From contig CAXTBB010000003.1 in assembly GCA_964242305.1 (NCBI GenBank), positions 1-64,000 of the forward strand: a stretch of DNA of 64,000 nucleotides. The letters are read 5' to 3'. The DNA comes from DATLGB01 sp964242305. Lineage in GTDB: Bacteria > Actinomycetota > Thermoleophilia > Solirubrobacterales > Solirubrobacteraceae. The notes below the pieces were generated by a model. That model saw only the letters and a list, made by a program, of their open reading frames with translations, had not been told where the DNA came from and made no database searches. How positions within the stretch are numbered: position 1 is the stretch's first letter; every line of letters begins with the position of its first letter. The translations under genes and the position numbers were made by a program. Positions 23,681 through 31,522 of the stretch are shown here, piece after piece.

Positions 23681-25080
23681 CAGGAGCCGTCGTCCGTCTT
23701 CGCGGGTTCGGCGGCGGGGGTGTTGCCGATGACGGTCTGGCCGGCGACGTACTTCTCGTTGCCGGCCTCGCACTCCTTGGGCTGGCCCGGCGACGCCGTG
23801 TACGGGTACGGGTTGTAGTGCAGGTGGTTGTCCGCGTTCGGGCCGTCGGCCGGCGCGGTGGCGGGCGCGCCCTCGTTGTTGAGGCCCTGCGGCGTGGCGA
23901 TGATGATGAAGCGCTGGGTGGTGCCGGACGAGTCGCCCACCGTGAGCAGGTCGGACACGTTGCGGAACCAGTCGCTGATGTACGTGCAGGTGGTCTCGGC
24001 CGGCTTGAGGAAGGCCAGCGTCGGGCGCAGCGACTTGGTGGTGTCGGTGAGGTCGGCGACCCCCTGCGGGACCACGTCGTCGGTGGCGAAGTCCTTCACG
24101 GAGACCAGCAGGCGCTCGAGCCGGCGGTCGAGCGCCGGGGTGCGCAGCAGGACCGGGCGGCCGATGCGCAGCGCGTCGGACAGGTCCGGCGCGGCCTGGC
24201 GCAACGCGCGCACGCCGGGGTTGAGGTCGCGCATCAGCGCGGTCGTGTCCCGCAGGAAGGGGCGCTGCACCCGGAAGGACTTGATCGACGTGTCCAGCGT
24301 GGCCGGGCCCTCGGCGATCGTGTCCTGGATGTAGGGCCGCGCGACGTCGGCGAGGGCGGCGAAGGTGGTGTCGAGCTGGTGGAACAGGTCGGCCTGCGCG
24401 TCGGACGCGGGCGCAACCTCGGCCGCCGCCTGGGCGATGCCCTTGATGAAGCCGGTCAGGTCCGTCTTGTCCGTGCGCAGGTAGCGGGCGACGGGAAGCA
24501 GGTCGGTGAGCAGCGGACGGAAGGCACCGATGGCCTCGTTGATGGAGTCGCCGCGGCCGGCCAGCGCGGATCCGAAGCCGAGGGTGGTCTTCTTGATCCC
24601 CTCGCGCGTGGGCGCGTCGAAGGTGTCGACGACCTGGTCGAACTCCACTTCGGGCGGCCGGGAGGCCGACGTCGGGACCGTGTCGCCCGGCTGGTAGCCC
24701 GTCTTGGACGTCCCGCGCGTGATCTCGACGTACTTGAGGCCGAGCAGCGACTTCGGGCGGATGACGACGGTGGAGTCCTTGGGCAGCGGGTCGACCGCCT
24801 TGTCGAGCTTGAGCTTGAGGCGGGCGATGACCGTGCCGTTCTTGCGGGTCACCGGCGTGATGTCCGAGATCGCGCCGACCCGCGCGCCGCCGATGCGCAC
24901 CTCGTTGCCGCGGACCAGGTTCGCGGCGTTGGGGACGTCGACGTTGATCTGGTAGGTGGGGACGAACGGCAGGCCGCTGTTGGCGTTGTAGGAGAGGAAC
25001 ACCGCGACGGTGACGACCAGGATCGTGACCGCGCCGATCAGCACCGGGTTGGCGAACGGGCTGGCTCCGCCGCGCCTCAC
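23680..25080 (-). CDS. Mce-family (MlaD-domain) protein, third in the operon
   Basis: A 466-residue Mce protein: anchor at about 12-29 (VLIGAVTILVVTVAVFLS), MCE domain (NVDVPNAANLVRGNEVRIGG, ARVGAISDITPV), helical region to about 340, and a C-terminal domain with TTCTYISDWFRN and a second Cys in QPKECEAGN. The start is GTG 25080, inside a GTGA overlap with the preceding stop. No lipobox. Confidence 0.88.
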   Translation of the reverse strand: MRRGGASPFANPVLIGAVTILVVTVAVFLSYNANSGLPFVPTYQINVDVPNAANLVRGNEVRIGGARVGAISDITPVTRKNGTVIARLKLKLDKAVDPLPKDSTVVIRPKSLLGLKYVEITRGTSKTGYQPGDTVPTSASRPPEVEFDQVVDTFDAPTREGIKKTTLGFGSALAGRGDSINEAIGAFRPLLTDLLPVARYLRTDKTDLTGFIKGIAQAAAEVAPASDAQADLFHQLDTTFAALADVARPYIQDTIAEGPATLDTSIKSFRVQRPFLRDTTALMRDLNPGVRALRQAAPDLSDALRIGRPVLLRTPALDRRLERLLVSVKDFATDDVVPQGVADLTDTTKSLRPTLAFLKPAETTCTYISDWFRNVSDLLTVGDSSGTTQRFIIIATPQGLNNEGAPATAPADGPNADNHLHYNPYPYTASPGQPKECEAGNEKYVAGQTVIGNTPAAEPAKTDDGS

Positions 25081-26540
25081 TTCGACGCACCCCCGAACAG
25101 GAAGTCCATCAGGTCGTCGCTGGCCTCGGTGCCGCCGGCGGACTGCTTGGCCGCGTCCAGGTTGGCCTGCACCCGCTTGCGGATGCGGGCGCGGCGGGCG
25201 GCGCTGAGGACGTCGGAGGCCTTGGCGCCGTTGAGCACGGCGGCGGTGCGGTCGAGCACCTTGTCACCGGTGCCGGTCGTGGACGACGACGTCGCCGCCG
25301 AGCGGCGGCTGCCCTGGAGGAACTTGGCCAGGCACTCCGGGTTCTCCGTGACCGTGTAGGTCGAGCAGGAGTTGACGATCAGGCCGGCACGCAGGAAGTG
25401 GCCGAAGTCGTCGTAGCCGTTGATGGCCTGGACCTGGAAGTAGATGTAGTCCATCAGCCGCTTGATGCCGCCGTTCTTGTCCAGCGAGGTCAGCAGCTCG
25501 CCCAGGTCGCGGGCGACGGGCCGGATCTGGTTGCCGAACGTGTGCAGGTCCTTGACGATCGGCAGGGAGGCGCGCAGGGCCGGGATGCCCTCGTCGCCGA
25601 CGTCCCCCAGGCCGCGCAGGGCGGGCGTGGCGGCGCGCGAGAACGGCCCGGTGCGCTCGATGAGCTCGTTGATGGCGCTGGCGCCGGCGCGCAGGTTGGT
25701 CGCCACGGGCAGCGAGGCGTCGGAGAACTCGCCGAGGCGGTTCATGGTCGGCGTCAGCTCGGCCAGGAAGGTCGGCAGCTTGCGGAAGTTCTCGGCCAGC
25801 GCGGCCTGGCGCTCGACGGTGGCGGCGGCGACGGTGCTCGACTGCTTGGCGAAGCCGGTGATGTGCTTGCGCTCGCGCGCCAGGGGGCCGAGGATCTCGT
25901 CGCTGTTGACGGCGAGGCGCTCGAGCACCTTGTTCTGCTTGGCGATCAGGTCGAGGACCTTGTCGGTCTCCTCCAGCGCTGGCGCGGCGCGGCGGATGAC
26001 GTCGTTGAGGTCCTCGCCGCGGCCGGCCACGCCGACGCCCAGCTCGTTGATGATCAGCGTCAGGCGCTGGCGGACCGGGATGCGGTTGATGTCGCCGATC
26101 AGGTCGAGGGCGACGCTCGTGCGCGTCTGCGAGGTCGGCAGCAGGTGCTGGCCAGCGCCGGGCCCGTCCTGGATCTTGGGCAGCTCGGGCGGCAGCGGCT
26201 CCCCCACCCCGCGCTCCTGGGTCGGCGTGCACTCGACGTACTGCTCGCCGATCAGCGACTGCGGGCGGATGGCGCAGGTGGCGTCCTTGCGGAAGTCCTC
26301 ATATCCGGGCTCGGTGATGTCGAGGACGACGGCGGCCTTGTTGTCGGGCGTGACCGACAGCGAGTCGATCTTGCCGACCCGGACGCCCGCGATCTTGACG
26401 TCCTCGCCCTTGACCACGAAGGCGGCGGAGTCGAACAGCGCGCGGACCTGGTAGCCGCCGCCGCCGTTGCCGGCGCCCGCGGCGACGAATGCCCCGACCA
26501 GGACGGCGGTGACGCCGAGGACGACCAGGACGCGCTTCAC
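25077..26540 (-). CDS. Mce-family (MlaD-domain) protein, second in the operon
   Basis: A 487-residue Mce protein. Anchor at 3-23 (VLVVLGVTAVLVGAFVAAG), MCE domain (VRALFDSAAFVVKGEDVKIA, GVRVGKIDSLSVTPD), long helical region (about 150-370), a Cys pair near the end of the core (NSCSTYTVTENPECLAKFL), and a basic C-terminal tail (RRARIRKRVQANLDAAKQSA). GTG 26540 overlaps the preceding stop as GTGA. Confidence 0.88.
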   Translation of the reverse strand: MKRVLVVLGVTAVLVGAFVAAGAGNGGGGYQVRALFDSAAFVVKGEDVKIAGVRVGKIDSLSVTPDNKAAVVLDITEPGYEDFRKDATCAIRPQSLIGEQYVECTPTQERGVGEPLPPELPKIQDGPGAGQHLLPTSQTRTSVALDLIGDINRIPVRQRLTLIINELGVGVAGRGEDLNDVIRRAAPALEETDKVLDLIAKQNKVLERLAVNSDEILGPLARERKHITGFAKQSSTVAAATVERQAALAENFRKLPTFLAELTPTMNRLGEFSDASLPVATNLRAGASAINELIERTGPFSRAATPALRGLGDVGDEGIPALRASLPIVKDLHTFGNQIRPVARDLGELLTSLDKNGGIKRLMDYIYFQVQAINGYDDFGHFLRAGLIVNSCSTYTVTENPECLAKFLQGSRRSAATSSSTTGTGDKVLDRTAAVLNGAKASDVLSAARRARIRKRVQANLDAAKQSAGGTEASDDLMDFLFGGASK

Positions 26541-27883
26541 GGGCCGGACGGCGCCGAGTCGGGGTCGCAGGCGCCGGCGGGCACCAGCGCGGCGGTGTTG
26601 GCGTTGGAGCCGTCGGCGGCCGCCTGCGTGGCGGCGCCCGGGCAGCGATCCGAATTGCCCGTATCGAGCTGGTCGAGGCGGTTCTGCGCCGGGATCGCGC
26701 TGAGGAGGCCGCCGCCGGTCGCGTTGCTGTTGAAGCTGAACGCGTTGGCGATCGGGGAGATGCGCGCGTAGTGGCCGTTGGCGTCGTAGAAGCCCGCGCC
26801 CGAGCCGAAGTCACGCAGCCAGCCGACGAAGTCCGGCGCGTAGGGGCGGTAGAACGCGACCACCTTGCGCGACTGGTCGAGCGCCTGGGTCCCGTGGCGC
26901 AGCGACGGCGCGGCGACGCGCGACAGGCGCGGGAACTTCAGCGTCGCGTCGACGAGGTCGTTGTCGGGGCCCTTGCGGCTGACCAGCGTGCGCAGGTCGC
27001 GGATCGTCGGCCGGGTGTCGGCGACGAGCGGGCGCAGCCGGCGCAGGAACGGGGCCAGGTCCTTCGTGGCCGGCTTGGACGCGTCGACCAGGGTGGTCAG
27101 GTCGCCCAAGGCGGCGCGCAGGTTGACGAAGGTGGTGTTGCCGCGCCGCAGCGTGGTCGGCAGGACCTGCAGCGCCCGGTCGAAGGACGGGTCCTCGGCG
27201 GCGATCGCCGACGCGGTGTCGTTGGCGTTGGAGACCAGCGACGTGAGGTCGTCGCGGCGGTCGGCCAGCGCGGTGGACAGCTTGGAGGCGTTGAGCAGCA
27301 GGTCGGTGAGCGTGCCCTCGTCGGCGGTGAGCTGGCCGACCAGGCGGCGGGAGGTCGACAGCACCGGGTTGAAGTAGCGGGCCGCCTCGTTGGCCGCCTT
27401 GCCCTGGCCGCCCAGCTGCGTGGCGAAGCCCTTGATGACCTTCTGGAGGTTGGCGCGGGTCGGCGCGTCGAGGGTGTTGACGAGCTGGTCGAGGTCGATG
27501 ATCGTGGTCGTCGAGTCCTCGCCCAGCCGCGCGTGGTCGTCGAGCTTGGGCCGGTTCTGCGGGCCGGGAGTGAGCGAGATGTAGCGGTTGGCGACACCGG
27601 ACAGCGAGGTCGCCCGGATGATCGCCTGGGTGCCCTCGTGCAGCGGGGCGATCGGCGCCTTGACGATGACGCCGATGCGCGCCTGGTTGTGGTTGGTGAG
27701 CTCGATCGTCTTGATCGTGCCCACCCGGCGGCCGCCGACCTGGACGTCGTCGCCCTTGACCAGCTGGCCCGCGTTCTCGAAGAGGAGCGAATAGGGATGC
27801 TGGGAGCCGCCGCCCGTGAGGACGACCACCAGCACCACGACTGCAAGCACCACGGCACCGAGAGCGGCGAACCGCGCGACCAA
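26537..27883 (-). CDS. Mce-family (MlaD-domain) protein, first in the operon
   Basis: A 448-residue Mce protein: anchor at 6-23, MCE domain (SLLFENAGQLVKGDDVQVGG, RRVGTIKTIELTNHN), helical region and a tail with two Cys (SDRCPGAATQ, PAGACDPDS). The start is TTG 27883, preceded by a strong AGGAGGGG site 5 bases upstream, which decides it against later GTG codons. The 61 bp before it, after the ATPase stop at 27945, hold only this ribosome binding site. Confidence 0.88.
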   Translation of the reverse strand: MVARFAALGAVVLAVVVLVVVLTGGGSQHPYSLLFENAGQLVKGDDVQVGGRRVGTIKTIELTNHNQARIGVIVKAPIAPLHEGTQAIIRATSLSGVANRYISLTPGPQNRPKLDDHARLGEDSTTTIIDLDQLVNTLDAPTRANLQKVIKGFATQLGGQGKAANEAARYFNPVLSTSRRLVGQLTADEGTLTDLLLNASKLSTALADRRDDLTSLVSNANDTASAIAAEDPSFDRALQVLPTTLRRGNTTFVNLRAALGDLTTLVDASKPATKDLAPFLRRLRPLVADTRPTIRDLRTLVSRKGPDNDLVDATLKFPRLSRVAAPSLRHGTQALDQSRKVVAFYRPYAPDFVGWLRDFGSGAGFYDANGHYARISPIANAFSFNSNATGGGLLSAIPAQNRLDQLDTGNSDRCPGAATQAAADGSNANTAALVPAGACDPDSAPSGP

Positions 27884-27944
27884 GAACCCCTCCTCTGACT
27901 CCTACGACTGCGCGGAGCCTAAACCCCCAGTGTTGCGCCTGCGT

Positions 27945-29135
27945 TCACTCCATTCCGAGCGGGCCGCGGCTGGCGCCACTGAGGAACTGCCGCACGAACA
28001 TGTTGTCGGAGTTGAAGAGCTCCTCGGCCGGTCCGGACTCCACGATGCGGCCCTTCCACAGCACCGAGATGTGCTCGGCGACGCGCTTGGCGCTCATGAT
28101 GTCGTGGGTGATGACGACGTACGCGCCGCCGTTCTCCTCGTGGACCTCCTGGATGAGCTCGCACAGCAGGGCGGTACGGACCGGGTCGAGGCCGGAGTCG
28201 GGCTCGTCGAAGAGCACGATGTCGGGGTCGAGCACGAGGGCGCGGGCGAGGCCGGCGCGCTTGCGCATGCCGCCCGAGAGCTCGTTGGGCATCTTGTCCG
28301 TCGCGGACTCCAGGCCGACCTCGCGCAGGCGGCGCATGACGATGTCCTCGATCTCGTCCTCGCCCTTGTCCGTGTGCTGGCGCAGCGGGAAGCAGACGTT
28401 GTCGAACAGGTTCATCGAGCCGAACAGCGCACCGTCCTGGAAGAGGACGCCGAACTTCTTGCGGACCTCGAAGAGGCGGTCGTCGACCATGTTCGGGATC
28501 GACTCGCCGTGGACCAGGACGTCGCCGTCGTCGGGGTACAGCAGGCCGACCATGTGCTTGATGCACACCGACTTGCCCGTGCCCGACGGGCCCAGGATCA
28601 TGGAGATCTTGTTCTCCGGGATGCCCATGTTGAGGCCGCGGAGGATCTTGTTGCGCCCGAACGCCTTGTGGACCTCGACGAACTCGACGGCGTCCTCGGC
28701 GCCCGTCTCGCGGATGCGGCCGGTGTGCCACCGGTACTCGTCGTTGGGGTCGCCGCCCGGGGGGACCATCGAGCGGGCGTACTCCTCACGCGCGGCCGCG
28801 CCCGGGATCTTGTCCTGGTTGTAGGCGTCCGCCGACGGGTCGTAGTTGGCCAGGTCGGGCGGGCCGCCGGCGGCCGGCGGCTTCTCCTCGGTCACGCGCG
28901 CGTCCGAACGGGCGGGCGCCGTGTCCATCTCCTCGGCGGTGACGGGCTTGGTGGCCTCGGCCGCGCGGGCGTCGTCCTCCTCGTCGAGCCACGTGGACTG
29001 GCTCTGGCTGCCGGTCGCCTCGGGGGGTGGAGGCACGTCGGTGCGCGCCTCGGCGGTCGGCGGCGAGGTCGGCGGCGGCGGGAGCTTGTCCCCGTCGTCG
29101 GAAGCGGCGTCCTTGTTGCGGTCGAAGATCCCCAT
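27945..29135 (-). CDS. Mce-system ABC ATPase (MceG/MlaF-like) with long N-terminal extension
   Basis: A 396-residue ATPase. The ABC domain starts near residue 150: Walker A GPSGTGKS (182-189), signature LSGGMRKR, Walker B IVLFDEPDSGLDP, switch His in VITHDIMSAKR. The PDSGLDP form and KHMVGLLYPDDGDV are typical of MlaF/MceG ATPases that drive Mce lipid transport. The first 148 residues are Pro/Glu/Asp-rich and probably disordered, much longer than usual. It abuts the permease stop with no gap. Mycobacteria keep mceG elsewhere in the genome; here it is inside the operon. Confidence 0.9.
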   Translation of the reverse strand: MGIFDRNKDAASDDGDKLPPPPTSPPTAEARTDVPPPPEATGSQSQSTWLDEEDDARAAEATKPVTAEEMDTAPARSDARVTEEKPPAAGGPPDLANYDPSADAYNQDKIPGAAAREEYARSMVPPGGDPNDEYRWHTGRIRETGAEDAVEFVEVHKAFGRNKILRGLNMGIPENKISMILGPSGTGKSVCIKHMVGLLYPDDGDVLVHGESIPNMVDDRLFEVRKKFGVLFQDGALFGSMNLFDNVCFPLRQHTDKGEDEIEDIVMRRLREVGLESATDKMPNELSGGMRKRAGLARALVLDPDIVLFDEPDSGLDPVRTALLCELIQEVHEENGGAYVVITHDIMSAKRVAEHISVLWKGRIVESGPAEELFNSDNMFVRQFLSGASRGPLGME

Positions 29136-29930
29136 CTATCCCCCAATCGGTGCTCGGGGGTTGGCCCCCCAGAAGAGCTGTGTCCCCAACATGCCGATCA
29201 GGTGCACCAACACGATGTTGAGCACCATCGACTTCGCGGTCGCCGTTCCCACGCCGACGGGTCCGCCGCCGGCGTTGTAGCCGTAGTAACAGCCGACCAG
29301 CACGATCACCGTCGCCATCGACATCGCCTTGATCACGGAGTACAAGAGGTCGGGTGGGTTCTGGAACATCCAGAAGATCAGGAAGAACCCGCCGCTCGAC
29401 ACCTCCCCGATCTGCTGCACCACCGCCAGGTAGGAGGCGAAGAACCCCGCGCCGATGCCGGCCAGGTAGAGGAAGGGCAGCACCAGCCAGGAGGCGAGCA
29501 GCTTCGTCGCGCACAGGAAGACCATGGAGTTGATGCCCATGACCTCGAGCGCGTCGATCTCGTCCGAGATGCGCATCGAGCCGAGCTCGGCCACGATGCC
29601 CGTCCCCACCTTGGCGGCCATCATGTAGCCGAACGCGTAGGGGACCAGCTCGCGCAGGTCGCACCAGGCGCTGAACACGCCGGCGTAGGCGGGCGCGCCG
29701 ACGGAGCGGTTGAAGTACGCGCCCTCGATGCCGCACTGGAGGCCGATGATGAAGATCAGGCCCCAGATCACCATCGTCGAGGAGAGGATCAGCAGCCCGG
29801 CCTGGCGCAGCGCCTCCCCGAAGAACCGGAACACGCGCAGGCCGTAGACGGCGCCGACGATGCGCGAGCAGAACTTGACGATCTCCCCGAAGGAGGCGAT
29901 CCAGTCCTTGGGGACGGCCAGCCAGCCCAT
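29136..29930 (-). CDS. YrbE/MlaE-family permease, second copy
   Basis: A 264-residue membrane protein with five to six helices and the MlaE signature: GTGIVAELGSMRISDEIDAL followed by EVMGINSMVFLCATKLLAS. It forms the membrane part of the Mce transporter, probably as a heterodimer with the upstream YrbE. ATG 29930 overlaps the upstream stop by one base (TAATG). Confidence 0.9.
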   Translation of the reverse strand: MGWLAVPKDWIASFGEIVKFCSRIVGAVYGLRVFRFFGEALRQAGLLILSSTMVIWGLIFIIGLQCGIEGAYFNRSVGAPAYAGVFSAWCDLRELVPYAFGYMMAAKVGTGIVAELGSMRISDEIDALEVMGINSMVFLCATKLLASWLVLPFLYLAGIGAGFFASYLAVVQQIGEVSSGGFFLIFWMFQNPPDLLYSVIKAMSMATVIVLVGCYYGYNAGGGPVGVGTATAKSMVLNIVLVHLIGMLGTQLFWGANPRAPIGG

Positions 29931-30736
29931 TACTTGATCACGGCGATCTCTGGGTGGGTGGCGAGCAGGGTCTGCGTGAACACGTAGTTGAACGCGAACA
30001 CGCCCATGATCGCGATCACCACCGCCTGGTTGACCGCGCGGCCGACGCCCTCGGCGCCGCCGGAGGCCGTCATCCCCTTGTAGCAGCAGACGATCGCGAT
30101 GATCGCTCCGAACAGGGTCGTCTTGAGGACCGACCCCCACAGGTCGGTGATGGAGGCGTTGGTGAAGAAGGTCGCCCAGAACGGGCCGAGCGGCGCGCCG
30201 TTGACCAGCGTGGCGAGGATGCCGCCGAAGATGCCGAACAGCAGGGCGTAGATGTTGAACAGGCCGGTGACGAGCATCAGCGCCAGGAAGCGGGGGACGA
30301 CGAGGTTCTTGACCGGGTCCACGCCCAGCACCTGGAGGGCGTCGAGCTCCTCGCGGATCTTGCGGGCGCCCAGGTCGGCGGTGATCGCCGTGCCGGCCAC
30401 GCCCGCCATCACGATCGCGGTCACGAACGGCGCGAACTCGCGGATGGAGGCGAGCACGAAGAAGCCGCCGAGGCGGTCCAGCGCGCCGAACAGGACGAGG
30501 AAGTTGGCGGCCTGCAGGCCGGGGGCGCCGTACCCGAAGGCGACGGTGGAGACGACCAGCGGGAACCAGCACAGCTTCAGCGCGAAGAGGAACTGCCCGA
30601 CGAACTCACCGCCGTAGGGGTACGGCGGACGCACCGCCGAGACGATCGTCTTCCCCGTGAGGATCATCATGTCCCCCACTTCCTCCAAGAGGTTCTTGGT
30701 TGGAAGGAAGGCGCGATCAGCGGCGCCGCGGACCAT
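29930..30736 (-). CDS. YrbE/MlaE-family permease, first copy (operon head)
   Basis: A 268-residue membrane protein with the MlaE pattern GVAGTAITADLGARKIREEL then DALQVLGVDPVKNLVVPR, and helices such as IMGVFAFNYVFTQTLLA. It heads the minus-strand block that runs without a promoter-sized space to about 15.4 kb. A GGGAGAGAGA purine stretch before ATG 30736 serves as ribosome binding site. Confidence 0.9.
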   Translation of the reverse strand: MVRGAADRAFLPTKNLLEEVGDMMILTGKTIVSAVRPPYPYGGEFVGQFLFALKLCWFPLVVSTVAFGYGAPGLQAANFLVLFGALDRLGGFFVLASIREFAPFVTAIVMAGVAGTAITADLGARKIREELDALQVLGVDPVKNLVVPRFLALMLVTGLFNIYALLFGIFGGILATLVNGAPLGPFWATFFTNASITDLWGSVLKTTLFGAIIAIVCCYKGMTASGGAEGVGRAVNQAVVIAIMGVFAFNYVFTQTLLATHPEIAVIK

Positions 30737-30907
30737 TGTGTGTGTCTCTCTCCCCTACTCGTCTCTCGCCACGTGGGACCCACCCACGCAACAGCCAGAA
30801 GCGTAGGCGTTCGGCGACCCATTTGCCAACTGGCCACCGCCCCCTAACACACCGTCAACCGAAACCTGGCGCCGGGGCGTCGATCAGGTGGTAGAACTCC
30901 GGGCTAG
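30737..30907. promoter_or_regulatory. Divergent control region of the Mce operon and a lipoprotein gene
   Basis: 171 bp between the first YrbE start (30736) and the lipoprotein start (30908). It must carry the promoters for both. Less GC-rich stretches occur at about 30818-30830 and 30846-30870 (ACACACCGTCAACCGAAACC), but I cannot place a convincing -35/-10 pair or operator. Confidence 0.4.
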
Positions 30908-31522
30908 ATGAGGGGACGACGGGGAGTGGTTGCGGGACTCGCGTGCGCCGTGGGCGTCAGCGCGTGCGGTGGCGGCGCGCGCCAGGACGCGAACGAGAAG
31001 GCCGGCAACTACAAGGTGGAGATCACGGACGCCTCGTTCCCGGCCAAGCAGTCGATCGCCGACGCGACGACCATGAAGATCTCCGTCCGCAACGTCGACG
31101 ACAAGACGCTGCCCGACGTGGCGGTGACCGTGGCCACCGACCCGGGCAGCTCCGGCGGGGCCGCCCAGGCGTTCTCCTCCGACATCCCCGACCCGAACGT
31201 GTCGGACTCGTCCCGGCCGATCTGGATCGTCGACGAGGGGCCCACGGGCGGCGACAGCGCCTACACGAACACCTGGGCGCTCGGCCCGCTCAAGGCCGGC
31301 CAGTCCAAGGAGTTCGAGTGGAAGGTCACCGCCGTCAAGGCCGGCGACTACACGATCAACTACTCCGTCTCCCCCGGCCTGACCGGCAAGGCGAAGGTCG
31401 CATCGGGTGAGACGACCAAGGGCAGGTTCAAGGTGTCCGTCGACGACAAGCCGCCGAGTGCCAGCGTGGGCAACGACGGCGAGGTCATCAACGGCCCCGC
31501 CGACACCGGCGACGATAACTAG
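30908..31522 (+). CDS. Secreted lipoprotein of unknown function
   Basis: A 204-residue lipoprotein: signal peptide with lipobox-like GVSAC (Cys20), then a beta-rich domain (YKVEITDASFPAKQSIADAT, LGPLKAGQSKEFEWKVTAVK, GDYTINYSVSPGLTGKAK) like an Ig-fold/DUF11-type adhesion or transport accessory module. The tail is Asp-rich. It lies divergent from the Mce operon, so it may serve the same envelope process, but nothing proves that. The stop shares CTAG with the convergent GGDEF gene (31519-31522). Confidence 0.65.
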   Translation: MRGRRGVVAGLACAVGVSACGGGARQDANEKAGNYKVEITDASFPAKQSIADATTMKISVRNVDDKTLPDVAVTVATDPGSSGGAAQAFSSDIPDPNVSDSSRPIWIVDEGPTGGDSAYTNTWALGPLKAGQSKEFEWKVTAVKAGDYTINYSVSPGLTGKAKVASGETTKGRFKVSVDDKPPSASVGNDGEVINGPADTGDDN

